Origin: Candidatus Woesearchaeota archaeon
GTDB taxonomy: Archaea > Nanobdellota > Nanobdellia > Woesearchaeales > UBA525
Direction of reading: 5' to 3'
Length of the DNA: 64,000 bases
NCBI GenBank assembly: GCA_028818155.1
Contig: JAPPOH010000013.1
Coordinates: forward strand, 1 to 64,000
The notes under the pieces were generated by a model, which did no database searches, had not been told where the DNA came from, and worked only from the letters and a program-made list of their open reading frames with translations. Position 1 is the stretch's first letter. Each line of letters begins with the position of its first letter. Below are positions 29,075 to 38,265 of this stretch, one piece after another. The translations under genes were made by a program, and so were the position numbers.

Positions 29075-29103
29075 TTGATGATGTTGTTTCTTCTTTGCTA
29101 TTG

Positions 29104-29229
29104 TTATCCACCTGTGAGTTTGTATATCATCAAAATTGCGATGCCAACAATCGCGACGAGCGCAACCACTGCCACTGTCGTGATGTTAAGCTCGTTTGAT
29201 TGTTGTTCCACTGCTGCTGTGAGTGTCAT
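29104..29229 (-). CDS. 41-aa single-TM microprotein, not in the ORF track
   Basis: MTLTAAVEQQSNELNITTVAVVALVAIVGIAILMIYKLTGG*; ATGA overlap with the upstream gene stop. Confidence 0.55.
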   Translation of the reverse strand: MTLTAAVEQQSNELNITTVAVVALVAIVGIAILMIYKLTGG

Positions 29230-29567
29230 GCGATCACCACGTAGCCTCGTTCACAATTGCCACGTACTTCTTCCACGAGGCCGTGGGCTGTAAAGCTATC
29301 TTTGAAGTATCGCTTGCCATCCAGTTCAATGTATGCTGGCCTGACAGCTCCTTGGATGTCAGTGACCGTCTGTCTTTCGAGTGTGTCGCCGCACGTGAGG
29401 AGTGTTCCTGGCAGTTCCGTTGCGGCACCCGCAACCGTTGTGTCTGCGAGCACGAGGCCCATGCCTGGTCCGAGCGCGACGACCATGCCGAGGAGTGCGA
29501 AGACTCCTATGAGGAATACTGTTAATCGTCCGAATCGTAAAAAGTGCTGTGCGTCGTCTCTGTGCAT
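29226..29567 (-). CDS. Small N-anchored secreted protein
   Basis: Hydrophobic N-terminus; ectodomain with two cysteines. Confidence 0.6.
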   Translation of the reverse strand: MHRDDAQHFLRFGRLTVFLIGVFALLGMVVALGPGMGLVLADTTVAGAATELPGTLLTCGDTLERQTVTDIQGAVRPAYIELDGKRYFKDSFTAHGLVEEVRGNCERGYVVIA

Positions 29568-29680
29568 ACGTCGTTCCTGTATAGCTTTTAGTATACTAGA
29601 GCGTATTTAGGTATATTAGTTTATAAAAGTTTCGATGTTGCTGTCGTTACACACATATACAACCGAGTCCACTACATTCC

Positions 29681-30178
29681 TCAAACCCTTCCACCTTCAC
29701 CATCAAACACACCAACACCACCAGGAGGCATCGTGGGCTTGTAATCATCAGGAATAACCGCATATCCATTGCCAAGCACCCCATCTCTGAGCACTGCTTC
29801 AAGAAACTTCGCTCCCTCTTCACTAGCCGTTCGAGTGAGTTGCAGAACTTTTCCTTGAAGAAATGGTTGCGTATCCAAGTTTTGCAAGATTTTCGTGCCT
29901 ATCCCACTCCATCTTTTATCCTTTCGCACATCAACATATTGCAGTGAATAGTACTGCCACCCTGCAGGGGCTTGTTCTTGCCAACAATTAGCAGCCCCCA
30001 CAACAGATCGCCCATCTACTGCAACGACAAACCTTTGTTCATGCATACACCCAAAAGTGTTAGGCCCAAAGTACTTGAAGCCTGCATACACGTCTAAATT
30101 TCCCCTGGGAGTAACCCCACATACGCGTTGCAAAGCATCAACAGTACCACCGTTCCACAGGAAAAAGCGCAGTTCCAT
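29681..30178 (-). CDS. GNAT-like acetyltransferase
   Basis: YYSLQYVDVRKDKRWSGIGTKILQNL resembles the acetyl-CoA-binding motif. Confidence 0.6.
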   Translation of the reverse strand: MELRFFLWNGGTVDALQRVCGVTPRGNLDVYAGFKYFGPNTFGCMHEQRFVVAVDGRSVVGAANCWQEQAPAGWQYYSLQYVDVRKDKRWSGIGTKILQNLDTQPFLQGKVLQLTRTASEEGAKFLEAVLRDGVLGNGYAVIPDDYKPTMPPGGVGVFDGEGGRV

Positions 30179-30268
30179 AGTGTGGCTCGCAAACCTCCCC
30201 TTGCTTAAATACCTTCCTTCTAACCACTCGAAAATAAGTACATTGTTCTTACTCGATCCTGTGAGCAG

Positions 30269-31285
30269 CTACCCACCAATCATCGCGGCAAGGTACACAC
30301 TACGCAACGCACCCACATTATGCAAGACGAACGTCTCGACAAGCGCACCAACGACAAACACACCGATCGCGAACGCGAACAAGTAGAAATTATACCGAAA
30401 AATCAGCGCATGATTCGTGTTATCAAACAAGTAATGCATGCAGTAGAGTATGCCCAGCGCCAACACAATGGCCAACACGCCAGCAACCACCCGCGGAAAC
30501 AACGATTTCACCAAGATAAACAGCAAGACATAAATGAACGCCCCACACAAAAAGAAGAGCACAAAACTCCGAATCTCCTCACTCTTCTGCACAATCTCAT
30601 CTGAAATGACGCCGCCAGAGATCGCAGCCAAGATGTACGCCGACCCCTCCAGCAACAAGTGCGGCAACGTCACAAGAAAAATAATCAACAACGCAATAAG
30701 TGCACTCCTCCCATCAAATGAAGAAGCAGCAATCGCACGATACCCGAAGATCGTGCCCCACGTGGACGCATTCCACGCAATGAAGAAAATCGCGCCATCA
30801 CCAGCAACGAGGGACACAATGAAACAAGCTAAGAGCACCCACCAATTATTCAACAGAATATCAAAGAACGTGCTAAACGAAAAGGTCACCCCGCCGCGCA
30901 CACTCTCAAGACTCAATTGCTCGCGAAAAATCCTGCTGACATCATAGCCAAGGTACGGCGCTAAAAAACTGTAGAGCATGTACGCAAGATAAATGCCAAG
31001 GAAAATGAAAATATAGATCTGGATCGCATCCCAATTATCCTTGAGTAATGTGAGAAAGTTCTTGTTCTTCTCCTGCTCTTCTTGTCGCTCTTCCCGCTTC
31101 AATATAGTCGAGAAATACGGCAGTAAAAAAATACTCACGAAGATGACGGAGACGATGCCTGAGTTTGCCGCAAAGAGCAAGCGAGCGATCACAATCGAAA
31201 TCGTTGCGTAAATGAATGCAAGGAAGAAGCCAGTCCATTCTTTTCTCTCAAGTAATGAGCTCGGGAAGAGGTGTTCGAAGACCAC
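30269..31285 (-). CDS. SpoIIM/DUF95-family membrane protein
   Basis: Polytopic; GDGAIFFIAWNASTWGTIFGYRA...LPHLLLEGSAYILAAISGGVIS. Confidence 0.8.
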   Translation of the reverse strand: MVFEHLFPSSLLERKEWTGFFLAFIYATISIVIARLLFAANSGIVSVIFVSIFLLPYFSTILKREERQEEQEKNKNFLTLLKDNWDAIQIYIFIFLGIYLAYMLYSFLAPYLGYDVSRIFREQLSLESVRGGVTFSFSTFFDILLNNWWVLLACFIVSLVAGDGAIFFIAWNASTWGTIFGYRAIAASSFDGRSALIALLIIFLVTLPHLLLEGSAYILAAISGGVISDEIVQKSEEIRSFVLFFLCGAFIYVLLFILVKSLFPRVVAGVLAIVLALGILYCMHYLFDNTNHALIFRYNFYLFAFAIGVFVVGALVETFVLHNVGALRSVYLAAMIGG

Positions 31286-31330
31286 ACTCCATTAGAACGA
31301 AGACTCTTTATAAAGCTTGTTCTCGAGAAG

Positions 31331-31531
31331 TTATCCGCCTTCTTTCATGCTACCACGACCGGCATTCCCCGTTCCTGCAACATCTTCGTTATCTGCAGGC
31401 GGCTCAGCAACCTGCTCAACAGGCTCTGCGACAGGGTCATCCACATCCACAACAGGCGGCTGCTCAGCAGCACAGCCTGTAATGAGGAGGCCCAGTGAAA
31501 GAAGCATCACTGCAACATATACCTGTTTCAT
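31331..31531 (-). CDS. Small acidic lipoprotein
   Basis: MLLSLGLLITGCAAEQPP lipobox. Confidence 0.65.
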   Translation of the reverse strand: MKQVYVAVMLLSLGLLITGCAAEQPPVVDVDDPVAEPVEQVAEPPADNEDVAGTGNAGRGSMKEGG

Positions 31532-31563
31532 ACCACAGCTCCAGATTTATCACTTTATAAAAG

Positions 31564-34500
31564 TTATGCTGCTATATACGTGTGTTCTTTGCCACCTATA
31601 CGCGCTACAACGTCTTGTTGCCGAAGCTCTTCTAACATCTTCTTGAATCTTCCAAATTGGTTTGCTCTGTATCCTGGCACGAATCCATCACCCCTCGATG
31701 ATTCATCAAGAAATCGAATCCCAGGCACAACACTCTCCCCACGCTGCAGCCCTTCGACTTCTTCAAGCAGCGTTGATGCGCTCGGGCACGCAGCACATAC
31801 CTCTGGGTTTGCGAGGAGAACTCCTGCAGCTTCGAGACGAACATTCAGAATGGAATACAAGTCTTTCGACTCATCTGCATACTGTTTCGCTAGTTTAAGT
31901 GAAGCAGCTGCGTTGCTTGGGTCTACTACTGCTTCGAGCTTCATAATTTCTGTGTAAACAAGCGCATGTAAATCTCCGAACTGTTGTATATTTCCTTCTA
32001 TGTCCTTGAGCGAGTCAAGGAGGTCGCTCATTTCCTTCCTATTTTTTCTAGTTGCTGAAGGGTCATTCTGTTTGTTTCCGTCATCTCGCTCATTATATGC
32101 AACTGCAGCTTGTGTCGCAAGAAGATACGCCATGTTGTACTCATCATCCACATATTTCTCTTCAGCAACTCCACGGAGTACTTCTTTGAGAATTGTTCTC
32201 GCTCGTGCTCCTTCTCCTGCATTAGCGAGTGTTCGTGCCCACACAAGTTCAGCATACGGTGTCTCAAATCCTCTATAGTCTCCGAAGTTTTCCATTGCAT
32301 CTTCGTACAACTGCTCATTCAGTTCTGTGCCTCGGTACCACTGCTCTATCAGCTGCACCGTCGAGTAGAGGCCAGCAGTGTATGACAAGTTCATGCCTTT
32401 TGCTTCATCGATGTAGAGTTCAATATTCTCCAGTGCTTCATCTAATCTGCCCAATGACAACAGCGGTAGTGCAAAATTGTATGCAGCATCACTTATCAAC
32501 GCTCGTCGGTTACCGAGCTCGTCATACGTGCGCACAGCCTCCGCAAGATCTGCTGCTGATCCAATGAAATTACGTCTGTTGTTCTTCGTTACACCACGAC
32601 GCTCAAGTGCAAGGCCACGGAGGCCACGGAACAGAAGCGGATGATCACTCTCTGCTGCAAGTGCATCGTAAATGGCAATTGCATCGTTAAAGTTACGCTC
32701 CGCTTCTGCAAAGTTTTCTGCACTGTGCTCAAGCACACCAGATCGTCTCAGAATGAACGCCCGTCCTGCGTTATCGTTGTTTTGTCTCGCACTCTCGAAT
32801 GCCTGTTTGATCTTCGCACGTGCATCATCATACCGTGCTTCTTGTTCTTCACCTCGTAGGAGCCCTGCATGTCTTCGTATCCACGCAAGTTCGTTAATGA
32901 GTCCCCTCCTGAATCGCTCGTTCGTACCTTCTGGGATAACGATTGGTGTTCCGTCTGCGAGTACAGGAACATTTTCCGGTTGTACAGGACATTCACCCTC
33001 AAAGATCCCCGTTTCCAATGATCGGTAGTACTGCACAACACATGCAGCATGTTCGAGTGCAGTTTCTCGTATGCGTGTCCGTTCAGCACGTCCATCTGCA
33101 GTGAGATATGCCTGAATATACGCTTCTGTGAGAAAATTCCCAGCCCAGTGGTTGCCCGCTTGCCATTCAGGCTCTAGAATATCGATTGCTCTCTCGAATT
33201 CCCGTTCAGCACGGTGCCTGAGCACATTATCTTGTGGTGTGTACGTTCGTGGCGTGTGTGCAAGCACCTCTTTCGCATCACCATACAGATTAAGACCAAC
33301 TAATCCTTCTGCAAGGCATGTCCGCACACGTGCCTCAAGTACTGAGAAGTTCTCTCCTGAAGCAAAAGAGAGTGTTGGAACAACAACAGCATCCATCCTA
33401 CGGAGCCCTTCCCTGCACGCGACAACTGCACCTTGCGTGTCATGCACTTCAAGATAGCTTTGCCCTTCTGCAAGGAGCTCTCGCGCATCCGCTCTGAGGT
33501 TCGTATTTCTCAAATATAGTCCAATCACCCCCACGAGTACTGCCAAGGTTCCCACACCAGCTGCCCCGTATCGTAAGCCAACGCCAACGTTGTGAATGTT
33601 CTTTGCTCGTTTTGTAATGGATTCACTGAGCCTGTCAGCTGCCTGTGGTCGTATACCTCTATCATACGTGAGTGCCTGCTGCACTTTTTCAATGAGCATA
33701 TCGCGCATCCGTCGCTCCCTCCACTGAAACATCGACAGTGGTCGGAGCTTGTCTGCTTTTTCTCGCATGTTTTGAATCGCGCGCCCATATGCGACAGTGT
33801 ATGTGTCTTCATTGTGTATCGATTGAACGATATCGGTTAAGCTCATGCCATCGCGAAGGTCTTCTCCGGTAAGAATTTTGTACCACACCATTCCCCATTG
33901 GTAAATATCGCTTGCTGGTGTCAGTGGCTTGTTCATGAGTTGTTCTGGGCTCATGTATGCAAGTGTGCCTTTCAGAAATTGCGGGTCTGGAGCTGCTTCT
34001 ATGCTACTTGCAAGACCCAAATCGAGAATTTTCACATCTCCTCCATGAACGAAAATGTTATCTGGTTTCAAGTCTACATGGAGGAGGCCTGCTCTGTTTA
34101 TAGCGCCCGTGCCATCAAGTGTTTTGTTCGCAATGCGCGAGAGTCTTTTGTACGAGAGCCCTGCGCACGCCTCATCGATAGGTTTTCCTTTGGCCACTTC
34201 CATATCAATATAGAATCGTAGTTTCTTTCCATCGCTAATAATGCCGAAGTCATGTACATCTACCACATGCGGGCTATTCACTCGTACAAGTGCTTCGAGT
34301 TCACGAACTGATGCAAGCACCGCTTCTTGCGTTACTTCCGTAGCAAGCTTCAGTACAGCAGGCATTGTTGGTTCACCATTCTCCCCTTCTATTCCCGCAT
34401 CATCTGATTTCTCTGCGAGGTAGGTTTCTCCCATGCCCCCCTCCCCTAGTTTTTCCAGAATCTTGTAGCGCTTCGGACGTAAACTCCACTCTTCTCCTGC

Positions 34501-34671
34501 GCGCAATTCAGAAGGTCTTCTCTGCGGTGTATGAGCGTTCTTACGTGCTTCTTCAAGCACTCGCTGATCGAGTTTTTCTGTGTTGGGTACTCTGCTTGTC
34601 CTTCTTCTATCTAGAACTCGTGTATCCAGAATAGTTCCTATTGGCAACGTATCATCAGAACCCATACACAC
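31564..34671 (-). CDS. Hanks-type Ser/Thr protein kinase with TM and TPR-like C-terminal region
   Basis: YKILEKLGEGGMGETYLAEK; LLHVDLKPDNIFVHGGDVKILDLGLA; GTLAYMSPEQ; central TM. Confidence 0.92.
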   Translation of the reverse strand: MCMGSDDTLPIGTILDTRVLDRRRTSRVPNTEKLDQRVLEEARKNAHTPQRRPSELRAGEEWSLRPKRYKILEKLGEGGMGETYLAEKSDDAGIEGENGEPTMPAVLKLATEVTQEAVLASVRELEALVRVNSPHVVDVHDFGIISDGKKLRFYIDMEVAKGKPIDEACAGLSYKRLSRIANKTLDGTGAINRAGLLHVDLKPDNIFVHGGDVKILDLGLASSIEAAPDPQFLKGTLAYMSPEQLMNKPLTPASDIYQWGMVWYKILTGEDLRDGMSLTDIVQSIHNEDTYTVAYGRAIQNMREKADKLRPLSMFQWRERRMRDMLIEKVQQALTYDRGIRPQAADRLSESITKRAKNIHNVGVGLRYGAAGVGTLAVLVGVIGLYLRNTNLRADARELLAEGQSYLEVHDTQGAVVACREGLRRMDAVVVPTLSFASGENFSVLEARVRTCLAEGLVGLNLYGDAKEVLAHTPRTYTPQDNVLRHRAEREFERAIDILEPEWQAGNHWAGNFLTEAYIQAYLTADGRAERTRIRETALEHAACVVQYYRSLETGIFEGECPVQPENVPVLADGTPIVIPEGTNERFRRGLINELAWIRRHAGLLRGEEQEARYDDARAKIKQAFESARQNNDNAGRAFILRRSGVLEHSAENFAEAERNFNDAIAIYDALAAESDHPLLFRGLRGLALERRGVTKNNRRNFIGSAADLAEAVRTYDELGNRRALISDAAYNFALPLLSLGRLDEALENIELYIDEAKGMNLSYTAGLYSTVQLIEQWYRGTELNEQLYEDAMENFGDYRGFETPYAELVWARTLANAGEGARARTILKEVLRGVAEEKYVDDEYNMAYLLATQAAVAYNERDDGNKQNDPSATRKNRKEMSDLLDSLKDIEGNIQQFGDLHALVYTEIMKLEAVVDPSNAAASLKLAKQYADESKDLYSILNVRLEAAGVLLANPEVCAACPSASTLLEEVEGLQRGESVVPGIRFLDESSRGDGFVPGYRANQFGRFKKMLEELRQQDVVARIGGKEHTYIAA

Positions 34672-34708
34672 TCCAGCGTAGATACAGTATAAAAAAGTTC
34701 ACAAAAAG

Positions 34709-34782
34709 CGAGCCTGCCCGGATTCGAACCGGAGTTTCGGGGTCCGAAGCCCCGCGTGATATCCAAGCTACACTACAGGCCC
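34709..34782 (-). tRNA. tRNA-Arg (anticodon TCG)
   Basis: GGGCCTG...CGGGG-CTTCGGA-CCCCG...CCGGTTCGAATCCGGGCAGGCTC cloverleaf. Confidence 0.9.
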
Positions 34783-34944
34783 GTGCAACTCAAATCGACC
34801 TTAATTTATAAATCTACGCCAGAAGTAGAGCAGCCATGCCCCGAAGAAGAGGAGCCGAATTCCCGCTGAAACAAGTAAGAAGTCTATCGAGCAAACGCAC
34901 GTGTCTTCGAAAAATTCTTATATCCCTTCCCAACCCTCGCCTGT

Positions 34945-35241
34945 ATGAGTTACCAGAGCGCACGAGTGTACGAGTCACGGAGCGGTACAGTAGTTGAGGT
35001 CTCAGGGAGCATGACACGCGGCTCCCCCACTCTGAACAGTTTTAGAGACACACTTGACGCACTGCCAGAAGGTGTTCAGGCTATGCTTGACCTGAGCAGT
35101 GTCTCGAGCATCGATGCAGCAGGGCTTGGCTGCCTGGCTGCTGAACGGCTAAGAACCCCTTCTCGCGTTGGGGACATTACGAGGTCTCCTGCCGTTGACG
35201 CAGCCGCATGGAGCGTGCCTGTGATAGGACGGCACATCTAG
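34945..35241 (+). CDS. STAS-domain protein (anti-sigma antagonist-like fold)
   Basis: GTVVEVSGSM...AMLDLSSVSSIDAAGLGCLAAE. Confidence 0.75.
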   Translation: MSYQSARVYESRSGTVVEVSGSMTRGSPTLNSFRDTLDALPEGVQAMLDLSSVSSIDAAGLGCLAAERLRTPSRVGDITRSPAVDAAAWSVPVIGRHI

Positions 35242-35258
35242 CACTACACAGCACGTCC

Positions 35259-36413
35259 TCACTCTCTTGCGAGCGGAAGGCCCGTCTCCCTCGCATACAT
35301 GTTAGCAACTGGGGCGAAGAGTGAATCAACAAGAATAGCCGTACCTGTTCGCTCAAATTGTGTTCCATAGAAACTTCTTGATACAAGTGCCGCTGAAGTT
35401 GTTTGCCGCGTTGCGCCACTAACATCCCCGAACTCTTCCCTTTTTTCTTCCTGGTATACTCTTCTGAGTGTATGATTCGGATCACGCTCACACTCCAACA
35501 ACAGAGAGAATAGTGGGTCAACTAAGGCGCTGAAAAAATAAAATGTAGTATCGTATCCTTCTTGTTTCCTCCAAGGCATTTCAAATTTGTTCACCATGTC
35601 CAACATGAGATCTTTCACCCGTATTTGACGATCTTTAATTGCTCCTTTACCACCAATCATTGTTCTTTTCTTAACGGCATATCCAATAGCTTCCTCGACA
35701 GTAGTAATGATCGCCCTCTCGTATGCCTCGCGAGAGTATTGAGTCATCTTTCGCCCGAATTGATGATATATATACTCATTCCGTTCTAGGGGCACACCCC
35801 TTGTGCGCTTGATCGGAATTTTCAAGAGACCATGTACTTTCACTGCCCGAAAGGCGTATGAAACGTGCTTGTCAATGCCTGCAACATCTCCTTCCTGTGC
35901 TGCCTGCTGCACCCTCTCGATGAAGTATGCAGGGGATGTGTTCTTCATAGCAGTATCTAAGATTCGTTCTGCATCATCAGCTCGTATTTGCCGTGGTAAA
36001 CTGAGGTCTCCACCCACTTCAATATGTGCGTTAGCTAGATGCAGTTCTGCATTTTCAAAGTCGCCTGCTTCAGCGAATGCTTCGGCGAGATTCTGCTGTG
36101 TTTGCGCATACAACTCATGTGCTTGACGCAGCACTTGCTGTGCCCTTGTACTTTGTCCCCATTCAGCAGCTCTCTGAGCAATTTTCCGCCACGAGTTTAG
36201 AATTCCTTGGAACGTATCGTGTTCCTCTGCCAGACGTAGAATTCTTCTGTAATCACCTTCAAAGGATGGGTTTTTTGGGGTTGGAATAGAGTTGTATTCT
36301 TGACCTTGGGAGCCTCCATATCCTGAGATCTTTTCTTCGAGAGTGTTCTGCCCAGTGTTATACATCGACTCGCCAAGGTTTTTCTTCAAATCATCATATA
36401 TCCCCATGCGCAT
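35259..36413 (-). CDS. Hypothetical protein with TPR-like helical region
   Basis: ORF of 384 aa. Confidence 0.65.
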   Translation of the reverse strand: MRMGIYDDLKKNLGESMYNTGQNTLEEKISGYGGSQGQEYNSIPTPKNPSFEGDYRRILRLAEEHDTFQGILNSWRKIAQRAAEWGQSTRAQQVLRQAHELYAQTQQNLAEAFAEAGDFENAELHLANAHIEVGGDLSLPRQIRADDAERILDTAMKNTSPAYFIERVQQAAQEGDVAGIDKHVSYAFRAVKVHGLLKIPIKRTRGVPLERNEYIYHQFGRKMTQYSREAYERAIITTVEEAIGYAVKKRTMIGGKGAIKDRQIRVKDLMLDMVNKFEMPWRKQEGYDTTFYFFSALVDPLFSLLLECERDPNHTLRRVYQEEKREEFGDVSGATRQTTSAALVSRSFYGTQFERTGTAILVDSLFAPVANMYARETGLPLARE

Positions 36414-36550
36414 TCCTCGAATATAACTAATGGACTTCTGCTTCGTTTATATAAATATCGTTTTTTAGTTATTCTTAAGTAGTGAATTCAAATATGGCGT
36501 CCTATACAAAAATTCCACATCTAGCACTCTCGAAATAATTCAACATAACA

Positions 36551-36886
36551 TCACAGCAACTTCAGCTCAGCAAACAACGCATCAAGCGCCTCTTCAGGCG
36601 CAGGACCCACACCAACACACGTTTTCGTGCCCGGCGCAATCACTGTACGACCAGCATCGGTAATCAAACAACAAGGCAAGCCAGCATCCTTCGCGTCTTG
36701 AAAATACCTGAGCAACTCCCGCTCGTCAGCAACCTTCAGCACAATCTTCGCCATCCCTTCTTGCCGCCAAGCGGCAGTATCAGAAGACTTCAGCGCAGCT
36801 TCCACCGCAGCATGCGCGCACTGCGCAGCAGCCTTGCCTTTCGGGAGTTTCAAATCCGCTCTGATAAGAAGCACTTGCTTATACAT
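36551..36886 (-). CDS. pth2: Peptidyl-tRNA hydrolase, Pth2 family
   Basis: KQVLLIRADLKLPKGKAAAQCAHAAVEA...ITDAGRTVIAPGTKTCVGVGP. Confidence 0.96.
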   Translation of the reverse strand: MYKQVLLIRADLKLPKGKAAAQCAHAAVEAALKSSDTAAWRQEGMAKIVLKVADERELLRYFQDAKDAGLPCCLITDAGRTVIAPGTKTCVGVGPAPEEALDALFAELKLL

Positions 36887-36937
36887 ACGAGAAGAAAGGA
36901 AGCAAGCATATAAAAAACCCCCTCATAAAAAGAGAAC

Positions 36938-37267
36938 ATGGACGAGTCTGAGTTAGAGGAGTGGTTCAACGAAGAAAAAGAGAAGCTCGAACAGAAATTC
37001 TACAAAACCCAAGAGAAAGACACGAACAAAGGACAGAAAGAGTTTGACAAAGCATACAAAGCACTCATCAAAAAATACCAGAAGAAGCAGAACCAACTCT
37101 ACGAGCGGCAGCAACGGAAAGAAAAGTTCATGCAGCCAGTAAACGAACTCAAGAGAAAAGAGCAGAAGCTCATCAAACGCATCAAAGCGTGGTTCCCAGC
37201 GAAGAAAGCAGCAGTCAAAAAGTGGTTCTTCGAGCGCAAGATCAAGAGGATCCTCAATGAACGCTAA
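36938..37267 (+). CDS. Coiled-coil Lys/Glu-rich hypothetical protein
   Basis: ORF only. Confidence 0.55.
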   Translation: MDESELEEWFNEEKEKLEQKFYKTQEKDTNKGQKEFDKAYKALIKKYQKKQNQLYERQQRKEKFMQPVNELKRKEQKLIKRIKAWFPAKKAAVKKWFFERKIKRILNER

Positions 37268-37361
37268 GAAAGTTGTGCTCACAACAGTGATTGCGCTCCT
37301 TATTGCATTCGCGCTACTCGTGGTTACGCTACTTTGGCTGTTTGACTATTTGCTGCCGTGA
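37257..37361 (+). CDS. 34-aa single-TM microprotein
   Basis: MNAKKVVLTTVIALLIAFALLVVTLLWLFDYLLP*; overlaps the previous stop by 11 nt. Confidence 0.4.
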   Translation: MNAKKVVLTTVIALLIAFALLVVTLLWLFDYLLP

Positions 37362-37367
37362 GGCTCG

Positions 37368-37538
37368 CCACAACTCAAGAAAATCCTCCCAAAACAAGTC
37401 AACCACAACAAACTCAAAGCAATTCTTGAATACCTAGAAGAGAGCAACAAAATATACGTGTCCATGAAAGGCATCACGTGGATTCACAACACGAATCCAA
37501 CGCTACAAAAGGCACTCACAGAGAGTTATGAACGATAA
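37368..37538 (+). pseudogene. C-terminal wHTH-like gene remnant without a start codon
   Basis: PQLKKILPKQVNHNKLKAILEYLEESNKIYVSMKGITWIHNTNPTLQKALTESYER*. Confidence 0.45.
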
Positions 37539-37580
37539 CCGGAAGATATAAAAGTAAGACATGCTTTACATGTCTTACAG

Positions 37581-37859
37581 GTGATGTCTATGCAAGTCGA
37601 ATTAACAAGAATATCTGAAAAGGGGCAAGTTGTTATTCCTTCCTCCCTCAGAAGAGAAATGGGAATACAAAAAGCAGATCAATTTATGATATTTGGCGAA
37701 GGTGGAACAGTCATACTCAAGAAAATAGAAACATCAGTAATCAAAAAAACATTTGACGAAGTAGCCAAACCCTTGCAAGAAGCAGCAAAGCAAGCAGGGT
37801 TAACAAAAACGGATATACAAAAGGCAATCAAGGATGTCAGAGCCGAAAATAGTTCTTGA
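37581..37859 (+). CDS. AbrB/SpoVT-type antitoxin
   Basis: ELTRISEKGQVVIPSSLRREMGIQKADQFMI. Confidence 0.88.
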   Translation: MMSMQVELTRISEKGQVVIPSSLRREMGIQKADQFMIFGEGGTVILKKIETSVIKKTFDEVAKPLQEAAKQAGLTKTDIQKAIKDVRAENSS

Positions 37860-38265
37860 TACAAACACGTTTGTTTCTGCTTTCTTTTGGGACGGAAATG
37901 AAGCTGCACTTCTGAGAAAGATTGAACAAGGAGCTGCAACGCTCCACATCACCCAAGACATTCTCTATGAAATCGAAGATGTGGTGAAGCGACCAAAGTT
38001 TCAAGAAGTTATGACAAATGCCGGACTGACACCTGCAGAAATCATGCAACGTATCATTTCTCTTTCACATCTTGTTATTGGTTCACCATTGCATATCACC
38101 GCATGTAGAGATGCGGATGACAATAAGTTCCTTGAATGTGCAGTACATGCAAAAGCTGATTACATTGTGAGTGGTGATCAAGACTTACTTTCATTGAAGC
38201 GTTACGAGAACATCCCAATTGTAAGAACGAAAAAAATGCTAGAGCTAGTTACAGCTCCTTCATAA
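37834..38265 (+). CDS. PIN-domain toxin
   Basis: IVLDTNTFVSAFF...DADDNKFLECAVHAKADYIVSGDQDLL; overlaps the antitoxin. Confidence 0.9.
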   Translation: MSEPKIVLDTNTFVSAFFWDGNEAALLRKIEQGAATLHITQDILYEIEDVVKRPKFQEVMTNAGLTPAEIMQRIISLSHLVIGSPLHITACRDADDNKFLECAVHAKADYIVSGDQDLLSLKRYENIPIVRTKKMLELVTAPS

